The translations under genes and the position numbers were made by a program. Below, in pieces: positions 54,496 through 63,920 of a DNA stretch of 64,000 nt. How positions within the stretch are numbered: position 1 is the stretch's first letter; every line of letters begins with the position of its first letter. Where the stretch lies: the NCBI GenBank assembly GCA_037481875.1, contig JBBFKY010000008.1, positions 90,691 through 154,690 on the forward strand, given 5' to 3'. The DNA comes from Desulfosoma sp. GTDB lineage: Bacteria > Desulfobacterota > Syntrophobacteria > Syntrophobacterales > DSM-9756. The notes below the pieces were generated by a model. The model worked only from the letters and a program-made list of their open reading frames with translations, made no database searches and was not told where the DNA came from.

Positions 54496-55265
54496 AAAGG
54501 CACCATCCACTTCGAGATGTCTTTGAAAAGTATCAATCAACTTACGAACGCAGAGGTGGCAAGACGTATTTCCGCCCGCTGCACGAAGTGCTCGAGTTCC
54601 GCTTGGGCAGGTTACCTGCATGGTTAGACCGAATCCCCAAAAATGCCCGTATTCTCGATGCGGGCTGTGCTACGGGTTACCTTTTGGGATTGTTATATGA
54701 ACTAGGATACACGCAACTTACCGGAGTGGACATTTCCAAGGAAATGACGGATACCGCTCGACAACGGCTGCCGGCCACGATCGTGATCCATTGCGAAGAT
54801 ATCTTTGATTTTGTAACTTCCCTGGCTGACGAGAGCTTCGATCTCATTCTATTCCATCAGGTGATTGAGCACATACCCCGCGAGCAAATTATCGACTTGT
54901 TGCGTCACTTTCACCGCTGCCTATCTCCTGGCGGATGGCTTAGTGTTACAACACCAAACGCTGCCTGCGTGCTTGCTGGATGTCACGTTGCAGGAGATAT
55001 CACCCATGTGACCGCGTTTAACGAGTTGTCATTGAAACAAGTTGCGGAGCAAGCTGGGTTTAAGCCTGACGCATTTGAAATTGTGCTAACTCCGCCGCGT
55101 CTTTTCTGGTCCTGGCGTCACCCACACCGTGCTGTTTTGAGGCTACTTAACCGAGCGCGCTGGCATCTGAATCGTTTTTTCCATTGGAGTCTGATCATGC
55201 TAATAGACTCGCGTCCAATGTTGCTATGTCGAGAATGGGAACTCCAAGTGTTAATGCGCAAATGA
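54492..55265 (+). CDS. SAM-dependent methyltransferase
   Basis: 257 residues. Class-I Rossmann motifs: ARILDAGCATGYLLGLLYELG (motif I), LTGVDISKEM (motif II) and FDLILFHQVIEHIPREQI (motif IV); the SPGGWLSVTTPN block follows. It probably methylates a sugar or lipid intermediate. The ATG at 54492 overlaps the flippase stop as ATGA; a start 7 codons earlier would overlap more. The C-terminus has Trp/Arg-rich segments that could lie at the membrane. Confidence 0.85.
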   Translation: MKRHHPLRDVFEKYQSTYERRGGKTYFRPLHEVLEFRLGRLPAWLDRIPKNARILDAGCATGYLLGLLYELGYTQLTGVDISKEMTDTARQRLPATIVIHCEDIFDFVTSLADESFDLILFHQVIEHIPREQIIDLLRHFHRCLSPGGWLSVTTPNAACVLAGCHVAGDITHVTAFNELSLKQVAEQAGFKPDAFEIVLTPPRLFWSWRHPHRAVLRLLNRARWHLNRFFHWSLIMLIDSRPMLLCREWELQVLMRK

Positions 55266-55290
55266 AACACTCATCTGGAGACATGGACGC

Positions 55291-56517
55291 ATGAAGGAGA
55301 TCGGCAATTCATACCGAGGTAATACGTTGAATGCTCTCCAACGCCGGCAACTCTTGAAACGCCGTTTGGTGTACTCTCTTGGCGCCCTAGCCTACATCGC
55401 CTTCGATCACGCTGCTCTGGCCTTTTGTCGCCCGAAATCGCACCCCCAACGGGTCGCTCTCCTTTATCCAGACTTTTTAGGCGACGTCTTAATCTGGCTA
55501 CCTTACGGCCAGTCTCTTGCCAATCATCTTCTGCGCGAAGGGAAGGAGGTCTTCGTGATTTGCGAAGAGGCCAATCGGGCTGTGCTTGAAAATGCTTTTG
55601 GAGGTTGGACTGTTATTGGCATACACCGAGCCAACTTCAATCTAACCGGCCCCCGGCGTAGGGCAGAGTTATTACGGCGGTTGCGGGGGCTTGGCGTTGG
55701 CCGCACGATTTACATGAAGTATCCACGTTTTACACGAAAATCTGCTGAAAGTTTCATAGAGGCGTTAGGAGCTCCTGCCGTTGCATTCGAAGCCGCTTTT
55801 CGTAATCGCCCACGATGGGAAATCTTATGGAGCAACCGTCGCTATGAGCGACTAGTGAAAACGGAAGGTGGGCGAGATACACATGTGAGCATACACTTCC
55901 ATGCCTTCTTGCAAGCCATGAAGGTTGACCTTCGGGAGATTGTGCCGGCCGATCTAAAAGTTTCATCAACACAGCCAATTGATGATGACTATTGGGTGCT
56001 GGCCCCAGGTAGCGGGCAAAAGTATAGAAACTGGCCCGCTGAGCGCTTTGCCACGGTAGCCAGAGTCTTGGCCGCTAATCGCCCTCACTGGCGCTGCGTT
56101 ATCGTCGGCACTGCAAGCGAACACGATCTTGGAACCCAAATCGCCGTAAAGCTTGGTGGAGGTGCCTTGAATCTTACGGGTCAGACCTCGGTACAGCAAC
56201 TTATCGACCTCATCGCTCATGCTCGCCTGCTTTTGGGGAACGATTCCGGTGCGGGACATATCGCCGCGGCGCTGGGCACGCCAGCAGTGGTCGTCGTTGG
56301 CGGCGGGCACTGGGGACTCTGTTTTCCGTACCCGGACAACGCTCCGGTGCGGCGACAGCCGGTTGTTGTCGGGCATCGCATGGCGTGTTTCGGCTGCGAC
56401 TGGATTTGCGCCCATACTACGCAGACCGACAAGCCATTTCCTTGTATTGAAGCCGTAAGTGTGGAGGCCGTATGGCAGCAGGTCAAGGCCCTTTTATCGA
56501 CATCTGAGGGCGGCTGA
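55291..56517 (+). CDS. GT9-family glycosyltransferase (heptosyltransferase-like)
   Basis: 408 residues. The N-terminal VALLYPDFLGDVLIWLPYGQSLANHLL fits the GT9 opening. The C-terminal half has APGSGQKYRNWPAERFATVARVL, IGTASEHDLG-like, QTSVQQLIDLIAHARLLLGNDSGAGHIAAALGTPAVVVVGG, and a Cys pair near the end (CFGCDW). It resembles ADP-heptose:LPS heptosyltransferases but the donor could be another sugar. Its last 24 nt overlap the convergent GT2 gene. Confidence 0.88.
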   Translation: MKEIGNSYRGNTLNALQRRQLLKRRLVYSLGALAYIAFDHAALAFCRPKSHPQRVALLYPDFLGDVLIWLPYGQSLANHLLREGKEVFVICEEANRAVLENAFGGWTVIGIHRANFNLTGPRRRAELLRRLRGLGVGRTIYMKYPRFTRKSAESFIEALGAPAVAFEAAFRNRPRWEILWSNRRYERLVKTEGGRDTHVSIHFHAFLQAMKVDLREIVPADLKVSSTQPIDDDYWVLAPGSGQKYRNWPAERFATVARVLAANRPHWRCVIVGTASEHDLGTQIAVKLGGGALNLTGQTSVQQLIDLIAHARLLLGNDSGAGHIAAALGTPAVVVVGGGHWGLCFPYPDNAPVRRQPVVVGHRMACFGCDWICAHTTQTDKPFPCIEAVSVEAVWQQVKALLSTSEGG

Positions 56518-57384
56518 GACTTGGCGTGCTCGTCGCAGAGCCGGATCCTGTCCTCGTGCAAGCTTCGCCCCCTGCAAAAAACCGAGTATAGGCCTGAGGC
56601 TCCCACGACTTATTGAACGTAGCAGGGCGCGTGCTGTTAGGCTGAGACAGCGCCCAGCGACGAGCAATTTATGCTCCAGGGTATTCCTAGCGAGTTTGCG
56701 AGCTAAAATCCAATGTCCGGCAACCACGCGCGCTTCGTAAAACACCGAGCCTGCTTCGGTCGCAGGACGCCCTTCATGAAAGACAACGGCATCAGGGACA
56801 TAGACCATGTTCTCTACTCCCAAACGCCACCCAAGCATCACATCCTCCCCGTACATGAAAAAGTCCTCATCGAAGAGAGGCAGCGCAATTCGCTCCGGTG
56901 CAATTAAAAGGGCACATCCAGTGGGGTAGCCAAAACTGCCAGGAAGGTGTTTGTTAAAAGTGAGCAGGGCGAAATGGCGCTGATAAAAAACGATGCCAAT
57001 GGTATCTCTTCCCTGCTTGATCTGAGGATAAGCCAGCGGATAGTCAGTTTCCGAAAGGGCCTTTGCAAGCCGTAACAAAGCGCCTTTATGGAGGACAGCG
57101 TCGTCATTGATAAGCATGATCCAAACATCAGGGTGCCGATCCAGGATGGCCTCCATAGCGCAGTTGACTCCCATGGCAAAGCCCAAGTTGCATGGACTTT
57201 GGAAGATCCAAACCCTCTCACAGCCAGCCCACTCCTGTTTCAGCGACGCATAGGACGCACCTTCATCTTCCGAATTGTCCCACACCCAGACACCTTTTGT
57301 ACCTCCCTCCAAAAGGGACTGAACGCATCGGGTGGTGCGCACGGGATCACGATAATTGAGGACGAGACCAATTATGGCTTTCAT
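56494..57384 (-). CDS. GT2 glycosyltransferase (rhamnosyltransferase-like)
   Basis: 296 residues of GT-A fold. MKAIIGLVLNYRDPVRTTRCVQSLL, VWVWDNSEDEGAS and LGFAMGVNCAMEAILDRHPDVWIMLINDDAVLHKGAL carry the donor site, and FMYGEDVMLGWRLG the acceptor motif. It begins 6 nt after the upstream GT4 gene, so they are cotranscribed. No clear ribosome binding site precedes the ATG. Confidence 0.87.
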   Translation of the reverse strand: MKAIIGLVLNYRDPVRTTRCVQSLLEGGTKGVWVWDNSEDEGASYASLKQEWAGCERVWIFQSPCNLGFAMGVNCAMEAILDRHPDVWIMLINDDAVLHKGALLRLAKALSETDYPLAYPQIKQGRDTIGIVFYQRHFALLTFNKHLPGSFGYPTGCALLIAPERIALPLFDEDFFMYGEDVMLGWRLGVENMVYVPDAVVFHEGRPATEAGSVFYEARVVAGHWILARKLARNTLEHKLLVAGRCLSLTARALLRSISRGSLRPILGFLQGAKLARGQDPALRRARQVSAALRCR

Positions 57385-57390
57385 AGGATT

Positions 57391-58416
57391 TCAAGCTGAA
57401 CCTCGTCTCAAGATTCCAGCATACAACTCGGCATACGCATTCACCATGATAACCTCAGCAAACCGTTCCCGCACTCGATTGACGGCATGAAAACGCATCT
57501 GTTGCCAAAGCTGGAGATCCGTAGCCAGGGTTCGTGCCGCTTTCACAAAAGCATGGACATCGTCGATTGGGCACAAAATACCGGTGAGGCCGTCTGCCAC
57601 AACTTCAGACAAGGCCGAGATCTTGGTGGTGATCACCGGTAGTCCACAGGCCATGGCTTCGGCGACCACAAGAGGGAGACCTTCAAGTCTGGAAGGAAAT
57701 AGGAGCGCATCAGCTTCCTGGTAGGCACGAACCAACTGGTCTCTCGTAAGGCGCCCAAGGTTTTGGCTGTTTTTTGGCAACGAAAACCGTGATTCCTGCC
57801 CCCCGCGATCAGAGGTGTAATGTAGCACAAAACCTTTTCCAAGGCCTTCCAAAATCGAACCAAGCAAATCAACCCCTTTTCTTCTTGACCAGTTGCCGAC
57901 ATACAGCAAACGAAACGGTTGGTTTGGCGCTTTGCGTTCGGCTGGAACAAAACGCTCGCAGTCCACACCGTTGTAAATTATTTCGATGCCGGAGATTCCA
58001 AAGGCCTTTTCGGCCATACGGGCCGTGTAACTACTGACGGCTACGACGCGTTGGGCACGTCGTATGTTACTCCTTTCGATCCTGGAGATCCAATGACGGT
58101 GATAAGCTGCTTGCATCTTTGTTTTGTAAGGCCGAAGCGCAGGGTCATGCACGCAGCTATGCAAGGTCACTACCAGAGGCAGGTGTTTGGGAACGAATCG
58201 AGGCGGCAGCCAGGAATTGATGTGGACGATATTCGCCCAACTGGGAGGTCGCGGAACAGGCACTGTCCACGGCGCGTATTCAGCACGGAGCGGCAACCAA
58301 GTCATTGCAGCGCGGATGCCGCGCTCGTCTAGAGCGGCGCACAGTCGTTCGGTGAAAACGTCTGCTCCGCTATGCGCTCGAACCGCAGGAAACCACACGG
58401 CAGGGTCAATGCTCAA
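57391..58416 (-). CDS. GT4-family glycosyltransferase with TTG start
   Basis: 341 residues. Acceptor half: SGADVFTERLCAAL and LVVTLHSCVHDP. Donor half: LLYVGNWSRRKGVDLLGSILEGL, LVRAYQEADALLFPSRLEGLPLVVAEAMACGLPVITTKISALSEVV. The gene is read from TTG at 58416; GGAGG lies 7 nt upstream, which decides the start and makes this an example of a well-supported TTG codon. It pairs with the GT2 downstream. Confidence 0.88.
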   Translation of the reverse strand: MSIDPAVWFPAVRAHSGADVFTERLCAALDERGIRAAMTWLPLRAEYAPWTVPVPRPPSWANIVHINSWLPPRFVPKHLPLVVTLHSCVHDPALRPYKTKMQAAYHRHWISRIERSNIRRAQRVVAVSSYTARMAEKAFGISGIEIIYNGVDCERFVPAERKAPNQPFRLLYVGNWSRRKGVDLLGSILEGLGKGFVLHYTSDRGGQESRFSLPKNSQNLGRLTRDQLVRAYQEADALLFPSRLEGLPLVVAEAMACGLPVITTKISALSEVVADGLTGILCPIDDVHAFVKAARTLATDLQLWQQMRFHAVNRVRERFAEVIMVNAYAELYAGILRRGSA

Positions 58417-58872
58417 CTTCAGACCTCCTTCATACTTCCATCCTAAGGATTGCCAGCAAACGCCTGGGTAAAATTATCCGTCTTCTCAGTTTAAAGCGGA
58501 TCGCGAAACCAAAGCCACGGAAAGGGTACCCCATTTGAATGATCCCCAGGCAAGAACTAGCCCCAAAGCTCCAAAAGCGTCCAGAATGTTTTGGACCCAC
58601 TATCCCCCAGTATGTGGAGGGCAATGCGAAATTAAACGGCCGGGTCGCGGTGCGAAAAAGCAACCACGCTACAAACACGGGAGACCTAAGCGACTGCGAA
58701 CCAGTCAGGGCGTTTCCAAAATCGGTGATAGACATAGGCAACTCTATAGATTCTATAAATCTTCAGAACGAGAACTCACCCCATAAAGTGGAACAGCTCA
58801 CTTTCATAATTCGATATGTGGAGAAATACACGGATTAAGCATTATAGACTCATATGTTTTCTCCACAAAAAA
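58417..58872. other. Interval with one weak open frame
   Basis: 456 nt between the GT4 and a methyltransferase gene on the same strand. The only candidate is listed separately (58430-58735); the rest is relatively AT-rich with no recognisable site. Confidence 0.45.
58430..58735 (-). CDS. Possible small protein or gene remnant, unrecognised
   Basis: 101 residues from the ATG at 58735, basic, with hydrophobic blocks (SPVFVAWLLFRT and FWSFGASSCLGIIQMGYPF) and a C-terminal RFKLRRRIILPRRLLAILR. No family is recognised and no ribosome binding site is visible. It may be a remnant of a larger membrane or glycan enzyme, given the pseudogene nearby. Confidence 0.25.
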   Translation of the reverse strand: MSITDFGNALTGSQSLRSPVFVAWLLFRTATRPFNFALPSTYWGIVGPKHSGRFWSFGASSCLGIIQMGYPFRGFGFAIRFKLRRRIILPRRLLAILRMEV

Positions 58873-59595
58873 TCACTCAATAGGTCTCAGCTTGTAAACC
58901 AATGTAGGCATCCACGGAAGCATCTTCCTAAGCGCACATTTCGGAATTCCACTCAATAATTTCCACACAGGGTGACTCGCCTTCTCAGTACGAAACATCT
59001 CCATTAAAGCCTCGATACATATATTTTCATATTGAAAGCCAACTTGACAAAGGAAATCTTCAAGGAGACCTGGCGAGAGAGGTTCGCAATCGTACCAATT
59101 GCCTCGTCTCATAGCCCGCACATAACGATGCCACATTGAATGTGGAAGCCAACTTAAAAAGGGTAAACCATAATGGGGCTCCACCAACATCCAACGATTC
59201 GGAGTCGCCAAATAAGCGACGCCTTTCCGTGCCATGACCCTGAGTATTTCTTTAAGATGGTTGATCTGATTTTCACTATCACCCACATGTTCTATAACAT
59301 GGTTAGATATAACCACATCAAAACAGCCGTCGGGGAAGGGTAAATTAGTATCAGATAAAAGACAAAACGAGTACCCATCTTTTACAATGCGTACATCAAC
59401 CACGTCCACTCCAGTCACGTTATAAACCCCGTCTGCTTGGGTAGCAAAGTAGTGTGCAATTCCTCCAGAGCCGGTCCCAATGTCTAAAAGTCGTATCGGC
59501 TTAAATACTTGATTAAGGCCCAAAAGCCTTTCGATCTTTTGGGCCTTTAGGTATCTGGAAGAGAGGTCAACGACGGCATGGGGTTGGCGATTCAT
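58873..59595 (-). CDS. SAM-dependent methyltransferase
   Basis: 240 residues. IRLLDIGTGSGGIAHYFATQ (motif I), YNVTGVDVVDVRIV (motif II), FDVVISNHVIEHVGDSENQINHLKEILRVMARKGVAYLATPNRW (motif IV and after) are class-I features. The ATG at 59595 follows GGAGGCG by about 5 nt, which decides this over a frame running 52 codons further into a pseudogene. Within the glycan cluster it probably methylates a sugar or terminates a chain. Confidence 0.85.
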   Translation of the reverse strand: MNRQPHAVVDLSSRYLKAQKIERLLGLNQVFKPIRLLDIGTGSGGIAHYFATQADGVYNVTGVDVVDVRIVKDGYSFCLLSDTNLPFPDGCFDVVISNHVIEHVGDSENQINHLKEILRVMARKGVAYLATPNRWMLVEPHYGLPFLSWLPHSMWHRYVRAMRRGNWYDCEPLSPGLLEDFLCQVGFQYENICIEALMEMFRTEKASHPVWKLLSGIPKCALRKMLPWMPTLVYKLRPIE

Positions 59596-59723
59596 CTTTC
59601 GCCTCCAACAGCTTGAACTATCGATCCCATTGAACCGCGGCCAAGCAAAGTTGAGCGCAAAGCACCGAATCTTCACTCTAGGTATTGGCTTGTCTCTCGG
59701 CCTCAGCAAGGCTTCGGAATAAG

Positions 59724-60750
59724 CTAAGTATCTCCTGGCACCACAAGGCACTCGGAAACACCATCTGCTACTGGATGCACAACCCCTCCTACGGCGTAGG
59801 CTACGGTCGGTGCTCCAAACGCAGCCGCCTCCAAAGTAACCATTCCAAAGCCCTCGGGATCATTTCGGACATTTTGCACCAGAAAAACATGGACGTTGTA
59901 AGCGACATTGGCTTTTTGCAGAATTTCATCGAGAAAGCACCCGAGCCGAGTAACATTTTCAGAAACACCTGCATGAAGAGCTGCTCGAAGAATTATTGAG
60001 GTGTCTTTACTTCAGCCATTGGGGCCCCTTTGGGAACGTCGCCTACTATATAGAGGCAGGCGGTCGGCTTTTTTTGAACTATTCTTGGGAGCACCTGAGT
60101 CACGAAGTGCTTAAGGCCTTTGCGACGTGTGAGGCGCCCCACGGAAAGTGACATTGCTCGATGTCCTACTCCGTAAGCTGAACGAAACCTAGATCTGGCT
60201 TCAGGTTCTATCTCACGAATCGTCACACCTGCGTGTATCATTTGTATTCGTTCTGATGCAATCCCTGCTCGCTCGGCTCTTGCAAATGTAGCGCGGCTGT
60301 TAGCTATGATTCCATCCAACAATCCAAGAAAAGGCAGCCAAAACCGTCGGTTCACCACATGGAGCATCACGAGATGGAGGCCATGAACGTAAGAGCATAA
60401 GATCTAGCCTTTGCCAGGCAAACAGCGGTCAAGGCCATGGGCGCTGTGAGGGCGCTTCCGGCAAACGTAATGTCCCGCTTAAATCTAATGGCTTGCCGCA
60501 TTGCGCTAACTGCTGTTCTTCCCAAGAATATACTCAGAGGTCCCAGGGGAACCTCAGCGGCCTTCACCATATGAAGCAGATAAGTGCCCAATCCCCTCGG
60601 ATCGATGACTTGCATATCAAACGATTCGGAAAATGCTCCTTCGATGTGCACCCAAAACACACCTTACCACCCACTAGGAGAGGCAAATTGTGGGTTATCA
60701 CGCACACCTTGGAGCCAAGTTTTTTTATCTCTTCCTCGATTTAACATCAG
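59724..60750 (-). pseudogene. Frameshifted GT4 glycosyltransferase pseudogene
   Basis: Successive GT4 pieces lie in different frames in the right order. KVCVITHNLPLLVGGKV is near 60700. A second frame covers 60660-60367 (ending at a stop). A third (60370-59993) contains FLGLLDGIIANSRATFARAERAGI and MSLSVGRLTRRKGLKHFV, ending at a stop. A fourth (59992-59724) has RNDPEGFGMVTLEAAAFGAPTVAYAVGGVVHPVADG. At least three frameshifts break what would be one protein of about 340 residues. The intact parts are well conserved, so the decay looks recent, unless the frameshifts are sequencing errors. Confidence 0.8.
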
Positions 60751-60830
60751 TCAATCAGACTAGAACCATAAAAACTTACCTCTTCAACACTGTTTCTCAA
60801 CATCCTAAAATACTCATAGATCTCTGGCGA

Positions 60831-61700
60831 TCACCCGCCGTTTTCGATGCGGTCGTAGCGGAGTTGAGTGATTTGTTCGCTGATGAGGCCTAGCATGAAA
60901 AGCAAAATAGAGGTGATGAAAAGCAGGGCCGACATGTTGGTGAAGCGGTGGACCGTGAGGTAGGTGTAAGCGTAGTTGGCCACTCCCAGCAGGAAAAAGG
61001 AGCCGCTCACGGGCAGAAAGATACGCAGAGGGGAAAAGAGGGTTGTGATCTTCAGGATGATCAGGAGAAATCGTGTGCCGTCCCGAAAGGGTTTGATTTT
61101 GCTTGTGCCGTGGCGTTTTTGGGCTCGAATGGGAATGTAGCAGACGGAACGACCGCTTCGCAGATAGGCCAGGGTGAGTGTTGTCGGGTAGGAGAAGGTG
61201 TTAGGCAGAAGATACAAATAGCGAAGAACGGTGTCGCGGTCCACCACTCGATAACCTGACGTCAAATCTTTGACCGGAAATTTGGTGGCATAACGCGCTA
61301 GCAGGTTGTAGGCCGAATTGGCCAAACGTCGAAATCTGCTGGCATGGGTTTTGGGATCCCGAGCCCCCACAACCATATCGTATCGTTGAGCGGCTTCCAG
61401 TAACCGTGGAAGGTCTTCGGGATCATGTTGGCCGTCGCCGTCCATCAGGACCACTTTATCCCGAGAAGCCATGCGAATCCCTGTCTTGACGGCGGCGCCG
61501 TTTCCCATGTTGTACGGATGAGACCATACATAGGCCCCGGCCTTTCGAGCTTCTTCGGCCGTACGATCCCGGGATCCGTCATCCACCACTATCACTTCCG
61601 CATCGGGAAGAATGTGTTGGATTTTGGTCACCGTCGCCGCAATGGCTCCTTCTTCATGATAGGCCGGAATGACCACCGAGACGTTTGCACCGCGTTCCAA
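60831..61700 (-). CDS. Polyprenyl-phosphate glycosyltransferase (GT2, DPM1-like with C-terminal membrane segments)
   Basis: 289 residues. GT-A domain: VSVVIPAYHEEGAIAATV, AEVIVVDDGSRDRTAEEARKAG, KVVLMDGDGQHDPEDL (metal-binding DxD), DLTSGYRVVDRDTVLR. Two transmembrane segments follow (about 230-250 and 260-280). It should make a polyprenyl-linked sugar donor used outside the cytoplasm. It lies upstream of the GT4 pseudogene on the same strand. The start chosen is the first ATG. Confidence 0.9.
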   Translation of the reverse strand: MERGANVSVVIPAYHEEGAIAATVTKIQHILPDAEVIVVDDGSRDRTAEEARKAGAYVWSHPYNMGNGAAVKTGIRMASRDKVVLMDGDGQHDPEDLPRLLEAAQRYDMVVGARDPKTHASRFRRLANSAYNLLARYATKFPVKDLTSGYRVVDRDTVLRYLYLLPNTFSYPTTLTLAYLRSGRSVCYIPIRAQKRHGTSKIKPFRDGTRFLLIILKITTLFSPLRIFLPVSGSFFLLGVANYAYTYLTVHRFTNMSALLFITSILLFMLGLISEQITQLRYDRIENGG

Positions 61701-61912
61701 CGGAGCTTCTCCTCAAACCTTTGGTTACCCCAATTTTGGGCCGTTCTGAACGGCAGGGTTTTCCAAAGCCTCACCCTTTGTATTAGCACGAACCAGGCCA
61801 GACAAAGCTTTGTGCTTCCCATTCCCCCCTGGTCTTCCAGAGGGTTTTGACTCCACGAAAAGCCTATGGTAGGAGCTTTCGCGAAAAAAGGCTTAAAAAA
61901 TGGAGCGCACAC

Positions 61913-62854
61913 ATGGTCTCATCTCCGTCCCCTGTTCCGCGACGAGGCTACCTTTATGTCATTCTGGCGGCCGTGTTTTGGGCCGTTTCCGGATCCGCAG
62001 GAAAGTATCTTTTTCAACACGGCCTCACCCCTTACCAAGTTGTACAGATGCGAGTGACTTTGGCCACCACCCTTCTGTTTCTTTGGCTCCTTCTGCGGGA
62101 CCGTCGCAAACTCCGGATCCCCCCTCGGGATCTTATCTATTTCCTGATCCTAGGTGTCACGGGCCTTGCCATGGTCCAGTTTACCTACTTTTACACCATC
62201 AGCAAGATTAAGGTGGCCGCCGCCATTCTCTTGGAATACTTAGCCCCTGTGCTCATCGCCATCTACTCGGTGACCCTCGCTCGAGAGCGCCTCACCTGGC
62301 CCACCGTGATCGCCGTCACCGCGGCCACCCTAGGCTGCTACCTCGTGGTGGGAGGCTACAACCTGGACCTTTTCAACATGAACAAGGCCGGATTGCTGAG
62401 CGGTCTGGCATCGGCAGTAAGTTTCGCATGGTATTCCATCTATGGGGAACACGGCATGCGTCGCTACAGTCCCTGGACCGTCGTGTTTTACGCCTTTTTC
62501 TTTGCGGCTCTCTTCTGGAACATCGCACACCCTCCTCTAGAAGCCTTTCGCCATTCTTACACCCCAACGGAATGGGTCTGGATTCTCTACATTGCCATCC
62601 TGGGAACCCTCATTCCCTTTGGCCTCTATTTTCAAGGCATCAACCTCATTCGCTCCACCCGGGCCAGCATCACCGCCACCCTGGAACCCATCACCGCCGG
62701 TTTTGTCTCGTATTTCTTCTTAGGAGAAACCCTGGAAAAGCTGCAGATAACCGGAGGTCTTCTTGTCATTGCAGCTGTCATTTTGTTGCAGATCCGTCGG
62801 GAATTTGACGATGCAACGCCGGAAATCTTAAGGACTCGCCGGGAGACCTCTTGA
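61913..62854 (+). CDS. EamA-family (DMT) transporter
   Basis: 313 residues with ten hydrophobic segments in two EamA repeats: GYLYVILAAVFWAVSGSAGKYLF starts the first and LLSGLASAVSFAWYSIYGEHG the second. ILEYLAPVLIAIYSVTLARERL and SITATLEPITAGFVSYFFLGETL are the paired motifs. It exports or imports a small metabolite, often an amino acid or nucleoside; the substrate is not readable. The ATG at 61913 has GGAG about 8 nt upstream. It is 16 nt before the next gene. Confidence 0.9.
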   Translation: MVSSPSPVPRRGYLYVILAAVFWAVSGSAGKYLFQHGLTPYQVVQMRVTLATTLLFLWLLLRDRRKLRIPPRDLIYFLILGVTGLAMVQFTYFYTISKIKVAAAILLEYLAPVLIAIYSVTLARERLTWPTVIAVTAATLGCYLVVGGYNLDLFNMNKAGLLSGLASAVSFAWYSIYGEHGMRRYSPWTVVFYAFFFAALFWNIAHPPLEAFRHSYTPTEWVWILYIAILGTLIPFGLYFQGINLIRSTRASITATLEPITAGFVSYFFLGETLEKLQITGGLLVIAAVILLQIRREFDDATPEILRTRRETS

Positions 62855-62870
62855 AATTCGAGGAAACCCC

Positions 62871-63659
62871 ATGACTCCCCTCATCACGTTCTTGACGGAC
62901 TTTGGGCTTCAAGACGGTTATGTGGCCGCCATGAAGGCTGTGCTTCTGGGGACGGTTCCACAGGCACGGTTTGTGGACATCAGCCATCTGATTCCTCCCC
63001 AGGACATTCGCTGGGGAGCATATGTTCTTAAAAGCTGCTATGCCGATTTTCCAGCCGGCACAATCCATGTGGCGGTGGTGGATCCCGGCGTGGGAACAGA
63101 TCGAAAGTGCATCGCCGTTCGAACCGACCGTTACTTCTTCGTTGGGCCGGACAACGGTCTTTTTTCCTTCGTCCTGGAAGAAGAACCAAGAGCGGAAACA
63201 CGGCTGCTTGCCAACCAAAGCCTTTTTCGGCCAACGATCAGCCCCACCTTTCACGGTCGGGACATCTTTGCACCGGTGGCGGCTCATTTCGCTACGGGGA
63301 CTCCCTTTACCTCCATAGGCCCAAAGGTTGACCCGGTGATATGTTCCTGGGTGCGTCCTTTGCTTTCGCCAACCCTTCTTGAGGGTGAAGTTTTGGGCTC
63401 TGATCGGTTCGGAAACATCGTAACCAACATTCAGGCACGGCATTTGGCTGAATGGCTCAAGGAAAAAATTTTTGAAGTGTATCTGGAAGAGCGAAAGATT
63501 CCCGCTTTTGCCAAGACCTACGGTGATGTACCTTTAGGACGTTCCCTGGCTCTCTTGGGAAGTTCAAACCATCTGGAAATCGCCGTCCATCAAGGAAGCG
63601 CCGCTAAGCGCTATGGCGCTCAAGCCGGACAGAAGGTGCGGGTTGTTATAGTCAAATGA
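62871..63659 (+). CDS. S-adenosyl-L-methionine hydrolase (adenosine-forming)
   Basis: 262 residues of the SAM hydroxide adenosyltransferase family (formerly DUF62). ITFLTDFGLQDGYVAAMKAVL, HVAVVDPGVGTDRK and FVGPDNGLFSFVL (active-site Asp/Asn segments) and FHGRDIFAPVAAHFATG are diagnostic, and GSDRFGNIVTNI marks the C-terminal domain. The fluorinase/chlorinase-specific loop is not evident, so water is the expected nucleophile. GAGGAAA precedes the ATG. It may be cotranscribed with the EamA transporter. Confidence 0.93.
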   Translation: MTPLITFLTDFGLQDGYVAAMKAVLLGTVPQARFVDISHLIPPQDIRWGAYVLKSCYADFPAGTIHVAVVDPGVGTDRKCIAVRTDRYFFVGPDNGLFSFVLEEEPRAETRLLANQSLFRPTISPTFHGRDIFAPVAAHFATGTPFTSIGPKVDPVICSWVRPLLSPTLLEGEVLGSDRFGNIVTNIQARHLAEWLKEKIFEVYLEERKIPAFAKTYGDVPLGRSLALLGSSNHLEIAVHQGSAAKRYGAQAGQKVRVVIVK

Positions 63660-63920
63660 GCCGCCGGTGGTAAGTCATTAAGGCATTGAGTCATTACCTG
63701 AATCCGTGAGGTGTGGTGGAGCGAACTGAGCTGTGGACATGATGACACCGTTTTGAGCAGTTGACGATGCCCTGTTTCTGCCAATCGCACGAGTCATTGA
63801 CTCTCCAGTAGCAGAAAAGTGGTCATGACTGGGATCATTGAGCTGTTTTCGGGCATACCTCGCCCCCGTTCAACGTGAACACAAAGTAGATCCAGGCTCT
63901 TGCAATGAGTCCCTTTTACC

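Noticed and set aside
62871..63659. Fluorinase/chlorinase
   Set aside because: The halide-specific loop is not evident and the context is housekeeping-like; SAM hydrolase is the simpler call.
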